Positions 46,392 through 55,852 of a stretch of DNA of 64,000 nucleotides are shown piece by piece (the stretch's first letter is position 1; each line of letters starts with the position of its first letter). A program made the translations under genes and the position numbers. Under the pieces are notes generated by a model. The model did not search any database, was not told the origin of the DNA, and worked only from the letters and a program-made list of their open reading frames with translations. The DNA is from Cohnella luojiensis (lineage in GTDB: Bacteria; Bacillota; Bacilli; Paenibacillales; Paenibacillaceae): contig NZ_SOMN01000019.1 in NCBI RefSeq assembly GCF_004564235.1, positions 1 to 64,000 on the forward strand, written 5' to 3'.

Positions 46392-48104
46392 ATGAAGTGG
46401 AAAGGAAGATTTGAGGGATACGAGGCATCCTCCATCCGCAAGGATCTCATTTCAGGTCTAATTGTCGGTATTATCGCCATTCCTCTAGGGATGGCGTTTG
46501 CTATCGCTTCCGGAGTCAAGCCGGAGTACGGAATATATACGACCATAATAGCGGGTATTATCGTTTCCTTGTGCGGAGGCTCCAAATTTCAGATCAGCGG
46601 CCCAACGGGAGCATTTATCCCGATTCTCTTCGCTATCGTAATGCAGTACGGTTACGAGAACTTGCTAATTGCGGGTTTCATGGCGGGGATTATTCTTGTT
46701 CTAATGGGCGTGTTTAAGCTTGGAATACTCATTAAGTATATCCCCCGCCCGGTTACGATCGGATTTACGGCAGGTATTGCAGTTATTATCTTCAGTGGAC
46801 AAGTGGTTAACTTTCTGGGTTTGAGCGGTATCGAGAAGCATGAGGATTTTTTACCGAATATGAAAGAAATCGCGATGCATATCGCAACTATAAACATCTA
46901 CAGCGTCTTAACGGCAGCGATCAGCTTGGCCATTATCCTGTTCATGCCGAGAGTACTCCCCAAAGTTCCGGCCTCATTAGCGGCAATTGTTGTTTCCAGC
47001 GTAGCTGCTGCATTGTTCTTTAATGGGCATGTAGCTACGATCGGATCTTCTTTCGGGGCTATTCCGAGCGCGCTGCCTCAGTTTCATTTTCCCGAAATTA
47101 CGTGGGATCGAGTGCAAACCCTTATGGGTCCGGCTTTTATCATTGCCTTGTTAGGCGGCATAGAATCCTTGTTATCGGCAGTTGTTGCAGATGGAATGGG
47201 CGGTGGCCGTCACAATAGCAACAAAGAGTTGATCGGACAAGGAATCGCGAATATGGCGGCTCCATTATTTGGAGGCATACCCGCGACTGGAGCTATAGCG
47301 CGAACGGCAACCAATATTAAAAGCGGAGCCGTGTCGCCTTTTTCCGGAATCATACATGGCGTTGTCGTTTTTCTCGTCCTTATTCTATTCGCTCCTTACG
47401 CATCCCATATCCCGCTTGCAAGCATGGCTCCCATCCTCATGCTAGTTGCGTGGAACATGAGCGAGCGGAAAGAATTTACGCATATATTAAAAACCAAAAC
47501 AAGCGATACCCTTGTACTTTTGATTACTTTTTTGCTAACGGTGTTTACCAATTTAACGACTGCAGTAGAAATCGGCTTAATCCTTGCCGTTATTTTATTT
47601 GTAAAAAGAATGGGAGAATCGTTGACGGTAGCTAAAGTATTACCCGATCCGAACAATAAGCATGAGAAAGTACAATCGTACATGGTATATGAAGGACATG
47701 ATTGTCCTCAAATCAGTATTTATACGATAGAAGGTCCTCTGTTCTTCGGAGCTGCCGATAGGTTCGAGAAGACGATAAGCGATAAGGTTGACCAGATATC
47801 GGGAATATTGCTCTTAATCATGGGGAAGGTTCCGTTCATGGATATGACGGGGAAATCCAATCTGGATAGCTTAATCATGCGCTACCAGAGTAGGGGGGGA
47901 ATCGTGCTTCTATCGGAGGTGCAGCAGCAGCCTTTGGAGGTATTCCATAACACCGGATTAGAAAAGTTAATAGGCGGGGAAAACTTATTCGAACATACGG
48001 GAGATGCCATCGATTACGCGTTAACCCGATTGAATTATGAAAGGTGCGTGGGTTGCAAGCATTTTGTTTTCCGGGAATGCGCTCTATTATCGAAAGGGAA
48101 TTGA
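46392..48104 (+). CDS. SulP-family anion transporter with STAS domain
   Basis: 570 aa. About 10-12 membrane segments; the signature RKDLISGLIVGIIAIPLGMAFAIASG near the start, GGSKFQISGPTGAFIPI, and GGIPATGAIARTATNIKSGA. A STAS domain follows at about 435-550 (ISIYTIEGPLFFGAADRFEK). The last ~25 residues add RCVGCKHFVFRECALL, with three Cys and a His not part of STAS. SulP proteins carry sulfate, bicarbonate or other anions; the substrate is not evident. The neighbouring ArsR suggests expression is controlled by an intracellular signal. Confidence 0.93.
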   Translation: MKWKGRFEGYEASSIRKDLISGLIVGIIAIPLGMAFAIASGVKPEYGIYTTIIAGIIVSLCGGSKFQISGPTGAFIPILFAIVMQYGYENLLIAGFMAGIILVLMGVFKLGILIKYIPRPVTIGFTAGIAVIIFSGQVVNFLGLSGIEKHEDFLPNMKEIAMHIATINIYSVLTAAISLAIILFMPRVLPKVPASLAAIVVSSVAAALFFNGHVATIGSSFGAIPSALPQFHFPEITWDRVQTLMGPAFIIALLGGIESLLSAVVADGMGGGRHNSNKELIGQGIANMAAPLFGGIPATGAIARTATNIKSGAVSPFSGIIHGVVVFLVLILFAPYASHIPLASMAPILMLVAWNMSERKEFTHILKTKTSDTLVLLITFLLTVFTNLTTAVEIGLILAVILFVKRMGESLTVAKVLPDPNNKHEKVQSYMVYEGHDCPQISIYTIEGPLFFGAADRFEKTISDKVDQISGILLLIMGKVPFMDMTGKSNLDSLIMRYQSRGGIVLLSEVQQQPLEVFHNTGLEKLIGGENLFEHTGDAIDYALTRLNYERCVGCKHFVFRECALLSKGN

Positions 48105-48107
48105 CAT

Positions 48108-48142
48108 GACGATGCTGCCGGATTCCCGGCGGCGTCTTTTAT
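48108..48142 (+). terminator. Terminator after SulP
   Basis: GC-rich stem (GACG..GCTGCCGG with CCGGCGGCGTC, bulged) followed by TTTTATTT, beginning 4 bp after the stop. Confidence 0.7.
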
Positions 48143-48331
48143 TTCCCGGATAAAACATGGAAAAGTGGTGGTACTTGGTCTGCGTGGAATGTTTTCTATT
48201 TGTTTAATAGAAGAATGGGCTCGATTTGTAACAAACTTGGCGAGTAAATCGTATATTAGGGGTCCAGGGTGATCGATAGAGACAAAGATATACAAATAAT
48301 AGGAGAAGTTATTGAAAGGAAGAGAGATATT

Positions 48332-49372
48332 ATGCGTAATTATCGTCGTTTTAAAATTGCTATTTTATCTACCTTCGTCCTGCTGGTTGTCGTTACGGGC
48401 GTTATATATGCAAATCGGGGTGCCCTATCGGCGTTGGGATATGATTGGTTCCTATCCGGCAAGGTCGAAGCAAGCTTCGCGGATTCCTATCAACCGTTAA
48501 CGGATCGTCCTACGACAAAAGAGCCGCCGCAGGTCGAAAAACCCTTCAGCATGCTGCTAATGGGCGTAGATGCCAGGGCGAATGAGCAAGGTCGTTCCGA
48601 CACGCTCATCTACACCGTTATCCGTCCGCAGGACGGGAAGGTACTGATGATATCCATCCCCCGCGATACGTATACGGAGATGGTGGGCAGAGATACAGAG
48701 GATAAAATCACGCATGCTTATGCTTTCGGCGGTGCCGAGATGGCTGTTAATTCCGTTGAGAAGCTGCTTGATGCGAAGGTCGACCATTATGCTTCGATCA
48801 ACTTCCAGGGATTTATTAAAGTCGTAGACACGCTCGGAGGCATCTCGTTGCCGATCACCGAAGATATCGTGAACAAGGGAGCAGACCACGAGAAATTTAC
48901 CATCGAGGGTAATCTGGACAATTATACGGGCTTGGATGCGCTCCGCTTCGTTCGATATCGCGAGGATGCGGGCGGAGACATGTCACGTACTGAACGTAAC
49001 AGACAGTTCCTTGAAGCGCTCATACAAAAGACGTCTTCCATGAAACAATGGACGAAGATTCCCGAGATTCTGGACATTATCGGAGACAACTTCAACACGG
49101 ATCTGCCGCCATCCTCCATGAGCGATCTAGCGAAGCAGTTCTTGCAAACCGGACATCAAATCAAGAGCTATACGCTCCAAGGCGAAGGCAAGAGAATGGG
49201 GCCTCAGAATCTGTGGTACTTCGTTTCGGATGAGGAGGATTTAACATCCGTTCGTTCAACGATATCGACATGGTTAAATCCGGAGACTCCCGAAAGCGAG
49301 CTTAAGATTCCACAAGAGCAAAACCAAGATCAATCCGGCAAATCCAACCCATCGCAAAGCCCAGCCGCATAA
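48332..49372 (+). CDS. LytR-CpsA-Psr (LCP) family cell-wall protein
   Basis: 346 aa from ATG at 48332 (AAAGGAAG at 9 bp); a GTG at 48269 in the same frame would add 21 residues. One N-terminal membrane segment (IAILSTFVLLVVVTGVIYA), then the LCP domain with FSMLLMGVDARANEQGRSDTL, SIPRDTYTE (conserved Arg) and RFVRYREDAGGDMSRTERNRQF. LCP proteins transfer teichoic acid or other glycopolymers from undecaprenyl phosphate to peptidoglycan. The C-terminal ~35 residues are Pro/Gln/Ser-rich. Confidence 0.93.
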   Translation: MRNYRRFKIAILSTFVLLVVVTGVIYANRGALSALGYDWFLSGKVEASFADSYQPLTDRPTTKEPPQVEKPFSMLLMGVDARANEQGRSDTLIYTVIRPQDGKVLMISIPRDTYTEMVGRDTEDKITHAYAFGGAEMAVNSVEKLLDAKVDHYASINFQGFIKVVDTLGGISLPITEDIVNKGADHEKFTIEGNLDNYTGLDALRFVRYREDAGGDMSRTERNRQFLEALIQKTSSMKQWTKIPEILDIIGDNFNTDLPPSSMSDLAKQFLQTGHQIKSYTLQGEGKRMGPQNLWYFVSDEEDLTSVRSTISTWLNPETPESELKIPQEQNQDQSGKSNPSQSPAA

Positions 49373-49398
49373 AATGGAAAGATGGGGAAATAGCAATG

Positions 49399-49427
49399 GT
49401 GAACCGAAATGCCCGGCGTGATATAAT
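49399..49427 (+). promoter_or_regulatory. Extended -10 promoter before CBS gene
   Basis: TGATATAAT (extended -10, TATAAT at 49422-49427) with a weak -35 GTGAAC at 17 bp. About 100 bp before the CBS protein gene. Confidence 0.5.
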
Positions 49428-49526
49428 GGTCGTATTGTTGCCAATGCCATCGCTCGATACAACGCGTCTATGCGTCCTAAGGACGCCGATGCCGTTTTAC
49501 TTGAACGAGGAGGAAATCAAGAGATC

Positions 49527-49967
49527 ATGAACATTGCATTTTTTCTATTACCAAAGCAAGAGGTTGTATGCGTGAACGAAGATTCGACCCTTAGACAGAC
49601 GCTGGAAAAGATGGAGCGCCACCGATATTCAGCCGTACCCGTCATCAGCGAGACGGGGGAGTACAAGTCGACCGTCACCGAGGGCGATCTGCTCTGGTAC
49701 TTGAAGGATCATCCGGGATTGAGCTTTGATCAGCTTCACCGGGTATCTCTATGCGACGTTCCGTTAAGAATGAATAATCTTACAGTTCGCATCGACGCCA
49801 ATATGGAAGACCTCATCTCCTTGGCGAAGACACAGAACTTCGTTCCCGTCGTTGACGACATGAACCGCTTTATCGGTATCGTACGGCGAAGCGACATCAT
49901 TGATTATTGCGAGAAGCTGCTTCTGCCTTTTGGCTCGAATGAAAAGGAACTAAAGCGGGAAGCGTAG
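49527..49967 (+). CDS. CBS-domain pair protein
   Basis: 146 aa from ATG at 49527 (GAGGAGGAAA upstream). Two CBS motifs: VCVNEDSTLRQTLEKMERHRYSAVPVI with GDLLWYL, and VRIDANMEDLISLAKTQNFVPVVDD with GIVRRSDIIDYC. Stand-alone CBS proteins bind adenine nucleotides or cyclic-di-AMP; in Bacillus the related CbpB/DarB binds c-di-AMP. GdpP, the c-di-AMP phosphodiesterase, is encoded 3.5 kb downstream, but a link is only conjecture. Confidence 0.87.
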   Translation: MNIAFFLLPKQEVVCVNEDSTLRQTLEKMERHRYSAVPVISETGEYKSTVTEGDLLWYLKDHPGLSFDQLHRVSLCDVPLRMNNLTVRIDANMEDLISLAKTQNFVPVVDDMNRFIGIVRRSDIIDYCEKLLLPFGSNEKELKREA

Positions 49968-49995
49968 GAAAATATAGGACAACTACGGAGGAAAG

Positions 49996-51975
49996 ATGAC
50001 TTATAGCCGGCAAAAACCAGTCAAACGCAGGATTTTCCCGTTATTAACCGCTATCGCGGTCGTAATCATCGCGGGCGGCATATGGGCCGCGACCACCTTA
50101 TTCGGAGACGAGAACACCCAACAGATGCCTGCATCAAGTCCGGGAGCAACGAGTTCGGATTCCGAAGGAGGCTCCAAGCCTTCGGGAGATGCATCGCCGT
50201 CTACCCCTGCAGAGGCGGAGGGAGTAATCGACCAACCAACGGCTTCCGAGTTAGGTAAAACATATGATGTCGTCATTTCCAACGGACGCGTCATTAATCC
50301 GGAGACGAAGCTGGACCGAGAAGGGCTTAATGTAGCTATTCAGGACGGCAAGATCGTGATGGTAACCGACCAGAAGGTGAAGGGCAAGCGGGAAATCGAC
50401 GCGACGGGACTGGTTGTGGCGCCTGGCTTCATCGACAATCTATCTTACGATCCCAATCCGGTCGGCGTCTGGAACAAGATTGCGGACGGCGTGACCAGCA
50501 ACATCGCCATGCATGGAGGAACGGCTAGTCCGGAGAAGTGGTATCCCTACTATGTTCGCAATAGAACACCCGTTCACTTCGGAGCTTCGTTCTTCTACAC
50601 TCAAGCGCGCAATCAGTTCAAGCTTAGCCGTTACGATACGGCCAAGCCTGCACAGACGCAGAAGTTGGTAGATCAAGCCGAGAAGGCGCTTAACAATGGG
50701 GCGCTCGGAATTTCTTTCAGCTTGGAATACGTGCCAGGCGTCAACGACAAAGAAATATTGCCGCTCATGAAGCTGGCGCACGAATATAATGTCCCGGTCT
50801 ATTTCCACGCTAGGTATTCCGATATGGAAGAACCGGGAACGAACATCGATGCTATCAACGAGCTTCTTGGTTATGCTCGCGCTTCGGGAGCTGCGGTCCA
50901 CATTGATCACATCAATAGTACGGGCGGAACCTTCTCGATGACGCAATCGCTCAAGATGGTATCGGACGCGATCGCGGAAGGTTTGGACATCACTTCCTGT
51001 ATCTATCCTTACGATTATTGGGGAACTTACTTAAACTCGGCCCGATTCGACGAAGGCTGGCAAGAGCGGTTCCGCATCACTTATAAGGATTTGCAGATTG
51101 CCGGAACGAACGAACGTCTCGATGCGGAATCGTTCAGGAAATACCAGCAGCAAGGCAAGCTCGCGGTCGCTTATGCGATTCCTAAGCAAGACGTTATCGA
51201 TTCTCTCAAGGCGCCGTACGTCATGATCGGCAGCGATGCCATTCTCGAGCCGGGATTTAACAATCACCCGAGGGCTTCGGGAACTTTCGCGAGGACAGTC
51301 GGTTTGTACGCCAGGGAGCAGAAGGTCATCTCCTTATCCGACGCGATTGCCAAGATGTCGCTCATGCCGGCACAGCGGCTGGAGAAGCAGGCTCCCGCTC
51401 TGCAGAAAAAAGGCCGCATTGCCAAAGGAATGGATGCCGATATCGTGGTATTCGACTACGGCAAGATCAGCGATAAGTCGACGGTGGCCAAACCGGAGAT
51501 CGTCTCCGCGGGAATCGAGTATGTACTGGTCGAAGGCCAAGTGGCGCTTGACGAGGAAGGCATTCACAAGGACATCCGTGCAGGACAGCCGATCAAGAGC
51601 GAATTCCTGCGGGTGAAGGAAGGCGGGCCGACTCTCTCATGGGGGGACAGCCAAATTCAACTGCTGGAGTACCGCAGCACGAACTATGTTGATCTGGAAG
51701 CCTTGAAGGCGCATGGTTATACGGTCGAGTGGGACAAGCTTAAACGCCAGTCTAAGGTTACAGGCGGAGCCGATACAGTCCCAGTCAACATTCCCAAACC
51801 TAAGACAGGCGAATTGATGTTGGAGCGGGGCTACAAGTTGATCTGGGATGGCGGCGGCAGCACGGAGCTATTGTCCGTCGGAGATCGGAATTACGTTCCG
51901 TTATCGGCGTTGAAAGCCCATGGCTGGAAGTTGACCAAAGAAGGAAACGGATTTAAGCTTGCAGCTCAGGAATAA
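49996..51975 (+). CDS. Membrane-anchored amidohydrolase, D-aminoacylase-like, degenerate metal site
   Basis: 659 aa. One N-terminal membrane segment (residues 14-35), a Ser/Pro/Glu-rich linker, then an amidohydrolase barrel from about 90 (DVVISNGRVINP...VAPGFID) related to N-acyl-D-amino-acid deacylases. Where those have HxH after PGFID, this has NLSYD (148-152), and the Cys of the GNCG motif is replaced (ADGVTSNIAMHGG). His271 (YFHARYSD), His302/His305 (VHIDHINS) and GSDAILEPGFNNHPRASG remain. The last ~120 residues hold two repeats (YVDLEALKAHGYTVEWDKLK; YVPLSALKAHGWKLTKEG) like copper amine oxidase N-terminal stalk domains, often used for surface binding. Function open. Confidence 0.75.
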   Translation: MTYSRQKPVKRRIFPLLTAIAVVIIAGGIWAATTLFGDENTQQMPASSPGATSSDSEGGSKPSGDASPSTPAEAEGVIDQPTASELGKTYDVVISNGRVINPETKLDREGLNVAIQDGKIVMVTDQKVKGKREIDATGLVVAPGFIDNLSYDPNPVGVWNKIADGVTSNIAMHGGTASPEKWYPYYVRNRTPVHFGASFFYTQARNQFKLSRYDTAKPAQTQKLVDQAEKALNNGALGISFSLEYVPGVNDKEILPLMKLAHEYNVPVYFHARYSDMEEPGTNIDAINELLGYARASGAAVHIDHINSTGGTFSMTQSLKMVSDAIAEGLDITSCIYPYDYWGTYLNSARFDEGWQERFRITYKDLQIAGTNERLDAESFRKYQQQGKLAVAYAIPKQDVIDSLKAPYVMIGSDAILEPGFNNHPRASGTFARTVGLYAREQKVISLSDAIAKMSLMPAQRLEKQAPALQKKGRIAKGMDADIVVFDYGKISDKSTVAKPEIVSAGIEYVLVEGQVALDEEGIHKDIRAGQPIKSEFLRVKEGGPTLSWGDSQIQLLEYRSTNYVDLEALKAHGYTVEWDKLKRQSKVTGGADTVPVNIPKPKTGELMLERGYKLIWDGGGSTELLSVGDRNYVPLSALKAHGWKLTKEGNGFKLAAQE

Positions 51976-51984
51976 GGATAGACG

Positions 51985-52018
51985 AAACCCGAATGCGAAC
52001 CGATGCATTCGGGTTTTT
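51985..52018 (+). terminator. Terminator after amidohydrolase
   Basis: A 12-bp perfect stem AAACCCGAATGC/GCATTCGGGTTT with an 8-nt loop and a T-run. Confidence 0.93.
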
Positions 52019-52066
52019 CATGGATGGATAGCCGTCCCAGGAAAGGCTAACCATGCTTTACTTGGC

Positions 52067-52097
52067 TTGTCGTGAGGGACTGGTTTTATGATATAAT
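52067..52097 (+). promoter_or_regulatory. Extended -10 promoter before MazG-like gene
   Basis: TGATATAAT (TATAAT 52092-52097) with TTGTCG (52067-52072) at a 19-bp spacer. Same extended -10 as at 49.4 kb. It would drive the MazG-like, yybS, gdpP, rplI and helicase genes. Confidence 0.5.
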
Positions 52098-52158
52098 GAA
52101 ATTTGCAGCTTTCCGGGCTTCTGCATCCATGAATAGTTGAAGCGTAGGAGGAATAGCG

Positions 52159-52461
52159 ATGGAACGAGACATGGATGTTGCCAACAGAGTACGCATGATC
52201 GAGTGGTTGAAGACGGAAGTCGTCGACCAGACGTCGCGCTTATTCAAGGCGATGTGGGATGGCAGTACCTCGCGTGTAATTGACAGCTTGGCTGGCTTGA
52301 TTGCGAGTTCGTACATCTTGGGCCGGCGATTAGGAATTCCTTATCGTGATCTGGATAGCGCCATTGCGGATAAGCTCGCTAAGCTCAAACAAGAAGGACA
52401 TCAGCTAGAAGATCAATATCGAGATTTAACCGATTTATCCGAACATATCCGCAAGAGGTGA
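52159..52461 (+). CDS. MazG-like family protein
   Basis: 100 aa. VANRVRMIEWLKTEVVDQTSRLFKAMWDG, then SLAGLIASSYILGRRLGI, the small all-helical MazG-like family seen before yybS in Bacillota. The EExxE metal motif of true MazG nucleotide pyrophosphatases is not clear, so activity is uncertain. GTAGGAGG precedes the ATG. 6 bp before yybS. Confidence 0.85.
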   Translation: MERDMDVANRVRMIEWLKTEVVDQTSRLFKAMWDGSTSRVIDSLAGLIASSYILGRRLGIPYRDLDSAIADKLAKLKQEGHQLEDQYRDLTDLSEHIRKR

Positions 52462-52467
52462 ATTTGT

Positions 52468-53373
52468 TTGAATATGAGTTGGAAGTCGATAGCTTGGAGC
52501 ACGGCGGCATTATTGTTGTTGCTCACGCTTGCGACCCCCTTGAATGTCATGACAACGTTCTTGATCATGACTCCATTCGTTGTCCTATACACAACGCTTA
52601 ATCCTAAAACATTTGTTTTGCATCTGATTCCCATCGGGATCATCGCGTACTTCCTGTCGGGAGCGGCCGGACCCGTCGTGATCACGCTTGGCTTCTTTTT
52701 TCTAGTCCCCGCCATGGCGATGGGGCATCTTTACAAGAAGGGCAAATCCGCTCGGACGGCGATCACGGTCGGTTTCGTTATCGTTCTAGCTCAACTGCTG
52801 CTGGAGCTCGTGCTGTTCTCCGCGTTGTTCGATATTAACCTTAAAGCGGAGCTAACTTCCATGCTTACGGATAACTTGAAGCAGCTTGAGAATGGGGATA
52901 TGTTCAAGACCGGATGGGCGGCGGAAACGGCAAAGGAATTCAGCAATGCCATCATGACGATGTTGCCGATGCTTTTACTCGTCTCTGCTTTTCTCTTCAC
53001 GGTCGTGACTCACGGTCTCTCTCGTTTATCCTTGCGGAGAGCGGAGATTCAAGCGCCCGCCTTACCGCTAGCGAAAATATGGAGAGTTCCTAGAAGTCTC
53101 GTTCTGTATTACTTAATCGCTATGGTTGCCAGCTTAGTCATGACGGAAGAGGCCGGCGGGTACTGGTCGATCGTCATAGCGAACCTCGTACCGATCTTGC
53201 GGTTCGTCTTTACGGTGCAAGCAATCGGGTTCTTCTTCTTCCTAGCCGATGCGAAGAAATGGCCGAGAGCAGTTCCTCTTCTCCTATGCATACCGCTCCT
53301 GCTGTTTCCCCCGGCATACATCATTGGGTTGATCGACGCAGCCTTTCCGCTGCGCAAATATTTCGTGAAATAA
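52468..53373 (+). CDS. yybS: YybS family membrane protein (DUF2232)
   Basis: 301 aa, TTG start 7 bp after AGAGGTG; an in-frame ATG at 52474 is spaced too far. Seven or eight membrane segments with the typical PFVVLYTTLNPKTF and LSLRRAEIQAPALPLAKIWRVP regions. YybS sits before gdpP in Bacillota and resembles ECF-type transporter S components; no substrate is known. Confidence 0.88.
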   Translation: MNMSWKSIAWSTAALLLLLTLATPLNVMTTFLIMTPFVVLYTTLNPKTFVLHLIPIGIIAYFLSGAAGPVVITLGFFFLVPAMAMGHLYKKGKSARTAITVGFVIVLAQLLLELVLFSALFDINLKAELTSMLTDNLKQLENGDMFKTGWAAETAKEFSNAIMTMLPMLLLVSAFLFTVVTHGLSRLSLRRAEIQAPALPLAKIWRVPRSLVLYYLIAMVASLVMTEEAGGYWSIVIANLVPILRFVFTVQAIGFFFFLADAKKWPRAVPLLLCIPLLLFPPAYIIGLIDAAFPLRKYFVK

Positions 53374-53440
53374 GGTAGGGCCGGGATCACGTGCGAACCG
53401 CACTGTTCCGCTATACCATTAGACGGGAGCGAAAGCGGAT

Positions 53441-55408
53441 ATGCCCAAATTTCTCGTGCAGCGTTGGCACGGTATGCATATCGTCTGGGCACTAGTGCTC
53501 ATCTTCATGTTAACCGTTGCGTTAGCCTGGTACCAATGGCTGCTCGGTTTGTTAGGTTTGGTGCTAGGCGGGCTCGTGGCCGTATACGGTATTTTAGCCG
53601 AGAAAGCATTCCGCAATGATCTGAACGATTATGTGCTGACATTGTCCCATCGCATTAAGAACGTCGGTAACGAAGTAATCGGACAGCTTCCATTCGGCAT
53701 TGTCGTCTATAACGAGGAAAAAGAAATTCAGTGGCATAACGGGTTCATTACGACGGTTATCGGCAAGCCCTCAGTCGTTGGAGAGTCGCTCTTCACGCAT
53801 TTTCCCGTCCTTCAGCAGACCGCTAAAGATAAGGAAGCCGGTATTGAGATTACGATAAGCGGACGCGTTTACGAGCTGTTGCTGCGTTCGAAGGAACGCG
53901 TGATTTACGTAATCGATATTACCGATCGCTGGATGCTGAAGAAGCGCTACGATGAAGAAAAGCTGGCGCTCGGGATCGTGATGATGGACAATCTCGAAGA
54001 GGTCGCCCAAGGCATGGATGAGCAACAACGCGCGTTGATGCTATCCAAGGTAACCGGCGAGATCAATGAATGGTCACAGAAATATGGCTTATTCTTGCGT
54101 CGTCTATCTTCCGATCGTTATATGGTCATCACGAACCTGATTACCCTGAAGAACTTAGAGCAATCACGCTTCGAACTGCTGGATGACGTTCGGGAAATCA
54201 CCATCGAGCAGAAGCTTCCCATGACGTTAAGCATAGGCTTCGCAGCCGGCGCCGACAACGCCAACGAGCTGAGCCATCTGGTCCAAGGAAGCTTGGATAT
54301 CGCGCTTGGCCGCGGCGGCGACCAGGCGGTTGTTAAGGTCGGCCAGAGGCAGAGCTACTATGGGGGCAAGAGCAACGCGGTAGAGAAGAGAACAAGAGTA
54401 CGCGCCCGAGTGATCTCCCACGCCTTGCGCGATCTGATGAAAGAAAGCGACAATGTCATTATCATGGGCCATAAGATGCCGGATATGGACTCTGTCGGAG
54501 CGGCGATCGGCGTTATGAAGGCTGCTCAGCTATATGGCAAAGAGGCGTATATCGTTCTTGAAGGCATTAATCCGGCGATACAACGGATGATGGATATGCT
54601 GAAGGAAGACGAGAAGCTGATGAAGCGGTTTATCTTGCCGGAACATGCTTTGGGCTTGATCGGGAAGAGATCGCTGGCTGTCGTTGTCGATACGCATCGC
54701 TCCACGATGGTTGCCGAGCCTCGTTTGCTGCAAGCAACGGAAAGGATCGTGATCGTGGATCATCATCGCAGGAGCGAGGAGTTCATCGATGACGCGGTAC
54801 TGGTCTACATGGAACCATATGCTTCTTCTACGTGCGAGCTCGTAACCGAGCTCCTGCAATATATTCATGAACGGGTCGTGCTCGATGTTCGGGAAGCAAC
54901 CGCATTGCTGGCCGGCATTACCGTAGACACGAAGAGCTTCGCCTTCCGTACGGGATCTAGAACGTTCGAGGCTGCGTCGTTCCTCAGGCGTAACGGAGCG
55001 GACTCCGTGCTTGTCCAACGAATGCTCAAGGAAGACCTGGAGGAGTACATTCGCAAGGCGGAGATTATTCGTAACGCGGTGGTAACCTATCGGGAAAGTA
55101 TCGCTATTGCGGCGGCAGATTCAGGCAAACCGATATCGCAATTGCTTATCGCACAAGCGGCGGATACGCTTCTTAACATGACGGGAATCAAGGCTTCGTT
55201 CGTAATCGGCTTAAGGTCGGACGGACTTGTGGGCGTTAGCGCTAGATCGTTAGGGCATATCAACGTCCAGGTCGTAATGGAACGACTGGGTGGCGGCGGA
55301 CACTTTACGAATGCCGCGGCGCAGCTTCAAGGGACCGTAACGGAAGTTATGACTAAGTTAGAGCAAACCTTATATGAACTCGAGAAGGAAGAGGGGTTAT
55401 TCGAATGA
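53441..55408 (+). CDS. gdpP: Cyclic-di-AMP phosphodiesterase GdpP
   Basis: 655 aa. Two N-terminal membrane segments, a PAS-like domain (about 85-170), a degenerate GGDEF domain (about 175-300), and a DHH/DHHA1 phosphodiesterase: [14 protein letters not shown] near 343, [16 protein letters not shown] near 439, and [13 protein letters not shown] near 617. It hydrolyses c-di-AMP to pApA and so sets potassium and cell-wall homeostasis; the metal residues D, DHH and H are all present. Its stop overlaps the rplI start (ATGA). Confidence 0.97.
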   Translation: MPKFLVQRWHGMHIVWALVLIFMLTVALAWYQWLLGLLGLVLGGLVAVYGILAEKAFRNDLNDYVLTLSHRIKNVGNEVIGQLPFGIVVYNEEKEIQWHNGFITTVIGKPSVVGESLFTHFPVLQQTAKDKEAGIEITISGRVYELLLRSKERVIYVIDITDRWMLKKRYDEEKLALGIVMMDNLEEVAQGMDEQQRALMLSKVTGEINEWSQKYGLFLRRLSSDRYMVITNLITLKNLEQSRFELLDDVREITIEQKLPMTLSIGFAAGADNANELSHLVQGSLDIALGRGGDQAVVKVGQRQSYYGGKSNAVEKRTRVRARVISHALRDLMKESDNVIIMGHKMPDMDSVGAAIGVMKAAQLYGKEAYIVLEGINPAIQRMMDMLKEDEKLMKRFILPEHALGLIGKRSLAVVVDTHRSTMVAEPRLLQATERIVIVDHHRRSEEFIDDAVLVYMEPYASSTCELVTELLQYIHERVVLDVREATALLAGITVDTKSFAFRTGSRTFEAASFLRRNGADSVLVQRMLKEDLEEYIRKAEIIRNAVVTYRESIAIAAADSGKPISQLLIAQAADTLLNMTGIKASFVIGLRSDGLVGVSARSLGHINVQVVMERLGGGGHFTNAAAQLQGTVTEVMTKLEQTLYELEKEEGLFE

Positions 55409-55848
55409 AAGTTATTTTCTTGCAAGATGTTAAAGGACAAGGGAAAAAAGGCGAGATTAAAGAGGTATCCGAAGGCTACGCGCGTAACTTCCTGCTGCCT
55501 AAAGGCGTAGTGCAGATCGCTACCGAAGGCGCGAAGAAGACGTTAACCCAGCAGGTAGCTTCGGCGCAGAAGAAGAAGGATAACGAGAAGAACGAATTCA
55601 AGGCTCTTGCCGAGCGTTTGTCCGAGATGACGGTTGTCATTAGAGCCAAAGCCGGCGAAGGCGGAAGGTTATTCGGCGCCATTACGAGCAAGCAAATCGC
55701 GGAAGCATTAGAGCAGCAGAAGGTCTCGATCGATAAACGGAAAATCGAACTCGATGATCCGATTCGCGTGTTAGGCGTAACGAAGGTAACCGTGAAATTG
55801 TATCCCGACGTAAAGGGCACGCTAAACGTACAAGTCGTGGAGGAATGA
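55405..55848 (+). CDS. rplI: 50S ribosomal protein L9
   Basis: 147 aa. Begins [21 protein letters not shown], with [12 protein letters not shown], the bL9 signature; a long connecting helix ([29 protein letters not shown]) joins the N- and C-terminal RNA-binding domains. Overlaps gdpP by 4 bp and is followed by the replicative helicase after 4 bp. Confidence 0.98.
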   Translation: MKVIFLQDVKGQGKKGEIKEVSEGYARNFLLPKGVVQIATEGAKKTLTQQVASAQKKKDNEKNEFKALAERLSEMTVVIRAKAGEGGRLFGAITSKQIAEALEQQKVSIDKRKIELDDPIRVLGVTKVTVKLYPDVKGTLNVQVVEE

Positions 55849-55852
55849 ACCG

